A DNA stretch of 64,000 bases, from the NCBI RefSeq assembly GCF_028369065.1, contig NZ_JAQNDA010000002.1:310001-374000 (forward strand), in the 5' to 3' direction. Of this stretch, positions 56,524 to 64,000 are shown in pieces. Positions within the stretch are counted from its first letter, which is position 1, and each line of letters starts with the position of its first letter. The stretch comes from Marinobacter sp. SS21 (GTDB lineage Bacteria > Pseudomonadota > Gammaproteobacteria > Pseudomonadales > Oleiphilaceae). The position numbers were made by a program, and so were the translations under genes. The notes below the pieces were generated by a model. It saw only the letters and a program-made list of their open reading frames with translations, did not search any database and was not told the DNA's origin.

Positions 56524-57399
56524 ATGGGACCTAAAGGAGTTGTGGGTCTTGCAGGCACCCTCATTGTGGTCCTGCTGGTATTGTCGAGCGTCTACATCAT
56601 TCCGGAAACCCATCGTGGTGTGCTACTGCGATTCGGGGAATTGATTGAAACCGATATCCAGGCCGGGATTCATTTCAAGGTGCCGGTGATTGACCAGATA
56701 CGCCGTTTCGACGTGCGGGTATTGACTAACGATCTACCCTCCAAGCAATACCTCACCATCGAGAAGAAGCCGTTGGATGTGGACTCCTACATCGCCTGGC
56801 GAATCCGTGATGTGGACGAGTTCTATCGGGCCACCGGCGGTGACGAGTTGCGGGCTCAGTCGCTGTTGTCTTCTCGTGTCGACAACGGGCTGCGTGACGA
56901 GTTCGGTGTGCGGACCATGCATGAGGTGGTGTCGGGGCAGCGTGATGAGCTGATGCACACTCTGCGGGACCGGGTTAACGAAACCTCCGTCGCCGAGTTC
57001 GGTATCGAGGTTTTGGATATTCGCGTCAAGGCCATCGAATTGCCGGGGCAGGTGAGCGAGAACGTCTACCGTCGCATGGCGACCGAGCGCGAAAAGCTGG
57101 CTCAGGAATTCCGCTCCCGTGGGCGGGAGGCCGCTGAGGGCATTCGGGCCGACGCCGATCGTCAGCGTACGGTCATCCTGGCGGAGGCCTTCGCCAAGGC
57201 GGAATCCACTCGCGGTGAGGGTGACGGTACAGCGGCAAGCATCTACGCCGACGCCTACAGCTCCAACGAAGAGTTCTACCAGTTCTATCGGAGTCTGGAG
57301 GCCTACCAGAAGACCTTCGCCAGCAAAGACGATCTGATGGTCATCGATGCGGAGAGTGACTTCCTGCGCTTCCTGAAGGACCCACAGGGCGCCAACTGA
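56524..57399 (+). CDS. hflC: FtsH protease regulator HflC
   Basis: A 291-residue SPFH protein, partner of HflK. An N-terminal membrane anchor (about 5-24) is followed by the SPFH domain (about 25-190) and a long helix (EREKLAQEFRSRGREAAEGIRADADRQ, residues about 190-215). The GYxxxN-like VYRRMATERE region is typical. AGGGGGAGA near the hflK stop serves as ribosome binding site. A strong terminator follows at 57417-57459. Confidence 0.96.
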   Translation: MGPKGVVGLAGTLIVVLLVLSSVYIIPETHRGVLLRFGELIETDIQAGIHFKVPVIDQIRRFDVRVLTNDLPSKQYLTIEKKPLDVDSYIAWRIRDVDEFYRATGGDELRAQSLLSSRVDNGLRDEFGVRTMHEVVSGQRDELMHTLRDRVNETSVAEFGIEVLDIRVKAIELPGQVSENVYRRMATEREKLAQEFRSRGREAAEGIRADADRQRTVILAEAFAKAESTRGEGDGTAASIYADAYSSNEEFYQFYRSLEAYQKTFASKDDLMVIDAESDFLRFLKDPQGAN

Positions 57400-57416
57400 G
57401 ACTGGTATTGATCCGC

Positions 57417-57459
57417 AAACCGGAATGCTTGGAGACTCTTTAGGCATTCCGGTTTTTTT
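57417..57459 (+). terminator. Rho-independent terminator after hflC
   Basis: AAACCGGAATGC (57417-57428) pairs perfectly with 57444-57455 across a 15-base loop and is followed by a T run to 57459. It closes the long plus-strand run that starts at nnrD. Confidence 0.9.
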
Positions 57460-57592
57460 GTGGCTATTAACAGTGTAAAATTCCGCCGGTTTTGGTCTGG
57501 TTTTCCGCTCCGCAACGGGCCTGGCCCTCAACTCTCTACTATCCTGGACCGGCTTGGCTGTACCCCGGGATACAGACGGACACTAGAAACGC

Positions 57593-60147
<2,555 letters not shown>

Positions 60148-60165
60148 GTAGAACGAAAGCGCCTA

Positions 60166-60197
60166 AAAAAGGGCCAGCACAACCGCTGGCCCTTTTT
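60166..60197. terminator. Bidirectional Rho-independent terminator between purA and cmoB
   Basis: AAAAAGGGCCAGC (60166-60178) pairs with 60185-60197 across a six-base loop. The A run on one side and T run on the other allow it to end purA and cmoB transcripts, which converge here. Confidence 0.9.
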
Positions 60198-60258
60198 GCA
60201 TTTTGCTACCCGTCAATTGCCCACTAGCCAGTTCCGGTGGTGGCCAGCGGGCCAGGTT

Positions 60259-61248
60259 TCAGGGTTTCTCGGCAATGACCGTGGCCCGCTTCGGTCCAGG
60301 GTAGCCTTCCACCGTCCTGCTCGGGTCCTCAGGGTCGAGAAAGTCCGTCAGTGATTGAAAACGCATCCAGTCGGTTGTCCGCTGTTCGTCAGTAGTGGTT
60401 GCGGTGACGTCGACGACCCGGGCATTGCGATAACCAGCGCGGTCGAGCCAGCGCAACAGGGTGTCGCAGCTGGGCAGGAACCAGACGTTGCGCATTTGGC
60501 CGTAGCGGTCTTCAGGCATCAGGCTGTAGCCTTCCGGTCCGTCCACCACCAACGTTTCCAGCACCAGTTCGCCGCCACGCCGCAGGGTGTCCTTGAGCTC
60601 GAGTAGGTGATCGATTGGGGAGCGGCGGTGGTAGAGCACGCCCATGGAAAAGGTGGTGTCGAAGGTTTCCAGCTTCGCCGGCAAGTCTTCCATCCGTATC
60701 GGCAGCAGATCCACTGGCGCATCGACCAGGTAGCGTTTGACGCTGAGGAACTGGAACAGGAACAGCAGTCCGGGGTCGATCCCGATCACCCGCCGCGCGC
60801 CAGCGCCGAGCATGCGCCAGCAGTGATACCCAGATCCACAGCCGACATCGAGCACTCGGCGTCCTTCCAGGTCGGCGAGATGGGGGGCGACCCGATCCCA
60901 CTTCCAGTCTGAGCGCCATTCGGTGTCGATATGGATGCCGAAGAAGTCGAACGGGCCCTTGCGCCAGGGCATCAGGCCGCGCAGACCCGCTTCCAGTGTC
61001 TCCGCCTGATGGCCGTCCGCGGTATCTGTGCGCAGGGTAATGGCCGAGCGCTGCAGGTCAACGGTGGCATTGGCGAGCTCGGGCAGCCGGGACAGTGCCT
61101 TGTGCCAGCGCTGGACATCGCCGTGGGGGTTGTCCTCAAAGCGCCAGGTCAGTTGCTCTCGCAAACGGGCGGCCCAGTCCTCCAGGCCAGTGGCGGAAAG
61201 GTTATCGAGTAGGGGCGCGAAGCAGCGCTGCCAGTCAAACGTGGTCAT
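60259..61248 (-). CDS. cmoB: tRNA U34 carboxymethyltransferase
   Basis: A 329-residue SAM-family enzyme that uses carboxy-SAM to modify uridine 34 in tRNA (cmo5U). The Rossmann motif is [22 protein letters not shown] (about 128-150), and the [18 protein letters not shown] segment (about 205) is typical of CmoB. It lies 16 bases after cmoA, its partner that makes carboxy-SAM. Length is normal for the family (about 323). Confidence 0.95.
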   Translation of the reverse strand: MTTFDWQRCFAPLLDNLSATGLEDWAARLREQLTWRFEDNPHGDVQRWHKALSRLPELANATVDLQRSAITLRTDTADGHQAETLEAGLRGLMPWRKGPFDFFGIHIDTEWRSDWKWDRVAPHLADLEGRRVLDVGCGSGYHCWRMLGAGARRVIGIDPGLLFLFQFLSVKRYLVDAPVDLLPIRMEDLPAKLETFDTTFSMGVLYHRRSPIDHLLELKDTLRRGGELVLETLVVDGPEGYSLMPEDRYGQMRNVWFLPSCDTLLRWLDRAGYRNARVVDVTATTTDEQRTTDWMRFQSLTDFLDPEDPSRTVEGYPGPKRATVIAEKP

Positions 61249-61264
61249 GGATCGACTCGAAGGC

Positions 61265-62017
61265 TCAGATGGATTTGAGGGCCAGCATGGACACGAAGTT
61301 GAAACACTGATACCACACCAGAACCTGGTCGAAGCCGGCCGCTTGCAGCCGGGTCCGGTGTTCGGCCAGGGTCTCGGGAATCAGCACCCGTTCCAGCGCC
61401 GAGCGTTTTTGGCTGATTTCCAGATCTGAATAACCGTTGGCGCGTTTGAATTCGTGGTGCAGCCGGGTCTGGATATCCTGTTCCTGGGGCGATTCGAAGA
61501 GGATCTTTTCCGACAGAATCAGGGCGCCGCCCGGGCGAGTCGCCGTTGCGATTCGGGTCAGCAGTTCCTGCCGGCGCTGCGGTGCCACAAACTGTAGGGT
61601 GAAGTTCAGTGTGGTCACCGACGCGTCGTCGAGCCGGGTCTGCAGAATGTCTTCGCAGCGCAGCGTCACCGGCAGCGGATGGTCATCCAGGGCAATGTGG
61701 TGCTCGCAGCGTTCGATCATCGCACTGGAATTATCCACGCCGACCAGGCTGCAATCGTCGAAGGGGATGCCATGGCGCATGGCCAGCGTGGACGCGCCCA
61801 GCGAACAGCCGAGGTCGTAGCAATGGCTGCCGGCCTGGGCGTACTGTTCGGTAATCACTTCGATCATGGGAATGATGGTGGTGTAGCCCGGCACCGAGCG
61901 CCGAATCATGTCCGGAAACACGCGCGCCACCGAGGCGTCGAACCGAAAGTCGGTGCGTGGCTGCTGTTCGGCGAACAGTCGATCGGTAGTCTGGGGTGGG
62001 GGGTTGCGCTTGCTCAT
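61265..62017 (-). CDS. cmoA: Carboxy-SAM synthase
   Basis: A 250-residue enzyme that makes carboxy-S-adenosylmethionine from SAM and prephenate. The family start [27 protein letters not shown] and the SAM-binding [18 protein letters not shown] (about 75-92) are present. Its ATG overlaps the stop of the upstream single-pass protein gene by four bases, and it precedes cmoB, as expected. A Gln/Pro-rich N terminus ([12 protein letters not shown]) is ordinary. Confidence 0.95.
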   Translation of the reverse strand: MSKRNPPPQTTDRLFAEQQPRTDFRFDASVARVFPDMIRRSVPGYTTIIPMIEVITEQYAQAGSHCYDLGCSLGASTLAMRHGIPFDDCSLVGVDNSSAMIERCEHHIALDDHPLPVTLRCEDILQTRLDDASVTTLNFTLQFVAPQRRQELLTRIATATRPGGALILSEKILFESPQEQDIQTRLHHEFKRANGYSDLEISQKRSALERVLIPETLAEHRTRLQAAGFDQVLVWYQCFNFVSMLALKSI

Positions 62018-62373
62018 TGAGGCGCCTCGCCGGCGGCTGGGTTCACCGCGCCCGCGCGGAGCTGGCCACAGCGCACGCCGCGATTCTTGTAGTCCACCAG
62101 GATGGCGCGGAACGCGGGGTCGACGTCGGAGGCAATGGCCAGATAGCCTTGCTCGCAGACCGCGTGCAGCTCGGACGATTTTGGCGACATGCGAACGCCG
62201 TCTGTTCCGGGGGTTAGATGAATGGCCTTGAACTCGCCTACCGGCACGTCGGTTTTACTGCCGGAGTGATCGATACGGCCACTCGTTTCAAGGGTGAGTA
62301 CCGTGACCACCATGGCGATAAAAGCCGCAGCGATCAGGGTGCGAACGGAGTAGCGGCGCTCGGATTGGCTCAT
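62014..62373 (-). CDS. Unknown single-pass membrane protein between srkA and cmoA
   Basis: A 119-residue protein with a basic start, one hydrophobic segment (about residues 12-30, LIAAAFIAMVVTVLTLE) and a periplasmic domain of about 85 residues with two cysteines (HAVCEQGYLAI and GVRCGQLRAG) that may pair. The sequence is not one I recognise. It is translationally coupled to cmoA (ATGA), and starts 33 bases after srkA, so the three may be an operon. Confidence 0.75.
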   Translation of the reverse strand: MSQSERRYSVRTLIAAAFIAMVVTVLTLETSGRIDHSGSKTDVPVGEFKAIHLTPGTDGVRMSPKSSELHAVCEQGYLAIASDVDPAFRAILVDYKNRGVRCGQLRAGAVNPAAGEAPQ

Positions 62374-62406
62374 GGGATAGCTCCAGACAAAGTGGTGAAA
62401 GCAGGG

Positions 62407-63408
62407 TCAGTACTGGCCCGGAATGGCGATCGGCGGCGCCTGCAGGGCGGCCAGCTGCTCGCGCAGGGCGAGGATCTGATCGGACCAATACCTGGGCTGG
62501 GTGAACCAGGGGAAGTAGCGGGGAAAGGCCGGGTCATCCCAGCGTCGGGCCAGCCAGGCACTGTGGGTAATCTGGCGGTAGCAGCGCAGTGGCTCGATCA
62601 GGTAGCGTTCGCGACGGTTGAACTCACGGAACATTTCGTACCCTTCCAGCAGCTCGCCGAACTGGGCGCCTTGGTCCGCTTCGGCGCCATTCAGCAGCAG
62701 CCAGAGATCCTGGACGGCAGGTCCCATGCGGCAATCATCCAGATCGACAAACAGCATCTGTTCGTCCCGCACCAGGATGTTGCCGGCGTGGCAGTCGCCG
62801 TGCAGGCGTAGGGTCTCTACAGGACCGGCATCGTCGATACGGCGGGCGCAGGTGTCGATCAGATCGGGGATCAGGCTATCCCAGGCGGGCCGCAAGTCTG
62901 CCGGCACCCAGTTGTGGTCGGTCAGGTAGCGACTGTTATCGGTGATGCCGGCGAGTATTGAGAAGGCCGGCCGATGCTCGAACGATCGAGTGGCGCCGAT
63001 ATTGTGCCACTGCCCGAGCCACTGCCCAAGCCGGTAGAGGGTGTCCTCCGTGCTGGTGTCCGGTGCCTGGCCGCCACGTTGAGGAAACAGGGTGAACAGG
63101 AAATCGCCATGGCGTCCAAGCGTGTCGCCGGAGGCCGGCATGGCTATTGGGGCAATCAGGGGTACATCGGCCGCGGCCAGCTCCTTGGCGTAGTCGTGTT
63201 CTTCGCGCACCTGCGCCTCAGTCCAGCGGTTTGGTCGATAGAACTTGGCGATGATAGGAGGGCCTTCTTCGAGGCCAACCTGGTACACGCGGTTTTCGTA
63301 GCTGTTCAGGGCGAACAACCGGCCGTTTACCACAAAACCTTGAGCTTCCACGGCATCGAGAATCTGGTCCGGGGAGAGCGCATCGTAGGGGTGTGAGCTG
63401 TTGGTCAT
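62407..63408 (-). CDS. srkA: Stress response kinase A
   Basis: A 333-residue Ser/Thr protein kinase of the choline/aminoglycoside kinase fold (YihE). HGDCHAGNIL (catalytic loop, about 200) and FVDLDDCRMGP (DFG-equivalent, about 217) are intact. The nucleotide-binding NSYENRVYQV opens the protein. It protects cells from stress-induced death, partly by countering MazF-type toxicity in E. coli. It lies nine bases after an unknown membrane protein gene on the same strand. Confidence 0.93.
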   Translation of the reverse strand: MTNSSHPYDALSPDQILDAVEAQGFVVNGRLFALNSYENRVYQVGLEEGPPIIAKFYRPNRWTEAQVREEHDYAKELAAADVPLIAPIAMPASGDTLGRHGDFLFTLFPQRGGQAPDTSTEDTLYRLGQWLGQWHNIGATRSFEHRPAFSILAGITDNSRYLTDHNWVPADLRPAWDSLIPDLIDTCARRIDDAGPVETLRLHGDCHAGNILVRDEQMLFVDLDDCRMGPAVQDLWLLLNGAEADQGAQFGELLEGYEMFREFNRRERYLIEPLRCYRQITHSAWLARRWDDPAFPRYFPWFTQPRYWSDQILALREQLAALQAPPIAIPGQY

Positions 63409-63417
63409 AGGGTCTTG

Positions 63418-63834
63418 TCAGTGAAAGCTGTTGCTCTGCATCCTGGTGAGATGGTACCAGTTGTTGTCCAGTTCCCACCGTATACGGGAAATGCTGGAAG
63501 CCTGCAGAATAAGGTTGCCGGCCCGGGCCTGCACCCTGGCCAACTCGCGCTCGGCCCGTTGCCACTCGCGATGATTGTCGGGCAGGGACTTCATGCTGGG
63601 AAAGAGGGTGGTTAGCGCCTCTCGGGTGGATACATCATGGGATCGCAGTGAGCTCATGATGGCGGTGCCGCCCTCAACCCGCAGCACCCGGTGCTGGTAT
63701 GGGTAGTCGGCAACCACCGGATCGTCCTTGAGTCTTTGGTTCAGGCTGGTCACAACAAAGCCGCGCCAGCCTAACCAGCTGACAAGTAGCGCCGCTACGA
63801 CCATCACCACCAGGAACTGCTTCCGGTCCGACAT
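63418..63834 (-). CDS. Unknown membrane-anchored protein upstream of srkA
   Basis: A 138-residue protein with one N-terminal membrane segment (about residues 5-24, FLVVMVVAALLVSWLGW) and a soluble helical part (EWQRAERELARVQARAGNLILQASSISRI). I choose the ATG at 63834; a TTG six bases earlier is also in frame. It is not a family I recognise. Its stop lies nine bases before the srkA start, so the genes are likely co-transcribed. Confidence 0.75.
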   Translation of the reverse strand: MSDRKQFLVVMVVAALLVSWLGWRGFVVTSLNQRLKDDPVVADYPYQHRVLRVEGGTAIMSSLRSHDVSTREALTTLFPSMKSLPDNHREWQRAERELARVQARAGNLILQASSISRIRWELDNNWYHLTRMQSNSFH

Positions 63835-63975
63835 ATCCAATTATGCTCCCTGCACAGGTTTTCTTCGGCGCTAAGTATATCTTGTTCGTACAAGCCTGAC
63901 TAAGGGCAGCACAGGCGTTTTTCAGAATCGGACGGCTTTGCGTTACCCTGCCGTTTTTGGGGTGAGGAAACGGCG

Positions 63976-64000
63976 GTGAGCGGCGAAGAAACACTGACAG
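63976..64000 (+). CDS. Start of a gene that continues beyond the window
   Basis: A GTG at 63976 follows GGTGAGGA with 7 bases spacing and opens a frame MSGEETLT that runs off the edge. Only eight codons are visible, so no function can be given. Confidence 0.4.

Overview
The window looks like a chromosomal segment of a marine gammaproteobacterium close to Marinobacter (order Alteromonadales/Pseudomonadales border). The reasons are high GC, dense operons, a gene order from parC through serB, fimX, psd, motAB, rsgA, orn, queG, nnrD, tsaE, amiC, mutL, miaA, hfq, hflXKC and hisZ to purA that, as I remember it, matches Pseudomonas aeruginosa PA4964 down to PA4938, and a vibrioferrin siderophore locus of the kind known from Marinobacter. 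I see no rRNA, tRNA, CRISPR array, insertion sequence or prophage.

Layout. 1-3.9 kb: the 3' part of an unrecognised gene, then an atypical TRAP-type uptake pair (solute-binding protein and large permease), closed by a strong terminator. 4.07-7.2 kb: a lipoprotein subtilase overlapping a PrcB-like lipoprotein, a possible surface protease complex. 7.3-9.2 kb: parE. 9.4-24.8 kb: a complete vibrioferrin system. It holds pvuBCDE (periplasmic binding protein, two permeases, ATPase), an SbnG-like HpcH/HpaI protein likely to make citrate, the TonB-dependent receptor pvuA, pvsABCDE (biosynthesis and export), and a FhuF-like iron reductase. A sigma70-like promoter overlapped by a Fur-box-like sequence lies at the end of pvuE and fires into the citrate synthase/receptor block. 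24.97-26.7 kb: an SLC13-type permease with RCK_C domains. 26.7-28.1 kb: an EAL phosphodiesterase on the minus strand, preceded by a 600-base leader region that holds a well-formed 15-codon mini-gene. 28.66-29.9 kb: cytochrome b561 and a YceI protein. 30.05-30.3 kb: a small membrane protein on the minus strand.

30.55-60.1 kb is the conserved housekeeping block: parC-serB; fimX and a PilZ-like neighbour on the minus strand; the complete EF-P modification set (epmB divergent from efp-epmA); psd; motAB; rsgA and orn; queG; then the long plus-strand run nnrD-tsaE-amiC-mutL-miaA-hfq-hflX-hflK-hflC, hisZ and purA. 60.2-63.8 kb is a minus-strand group: an unknown membrane protein, srkA, an unknown single-pass protein, cmoA and cmoB. 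A new gene starts at the right edge.

How the genes work together: in iron starvation the Fur-type promoter would be relieved. SbnG-like protein supplies citrate, PvsABDE assemble vibrioferrin, PvsC exports it, PvuA and PvuBCDE bring back the ferric complex, and the FhuF-like protein reduces the iron. The two topoisomerase IV genes flank the vibrioferrin, SLC13 and EAL region, which is therefore the accessory part of an otherwise conserved neighbourhood.
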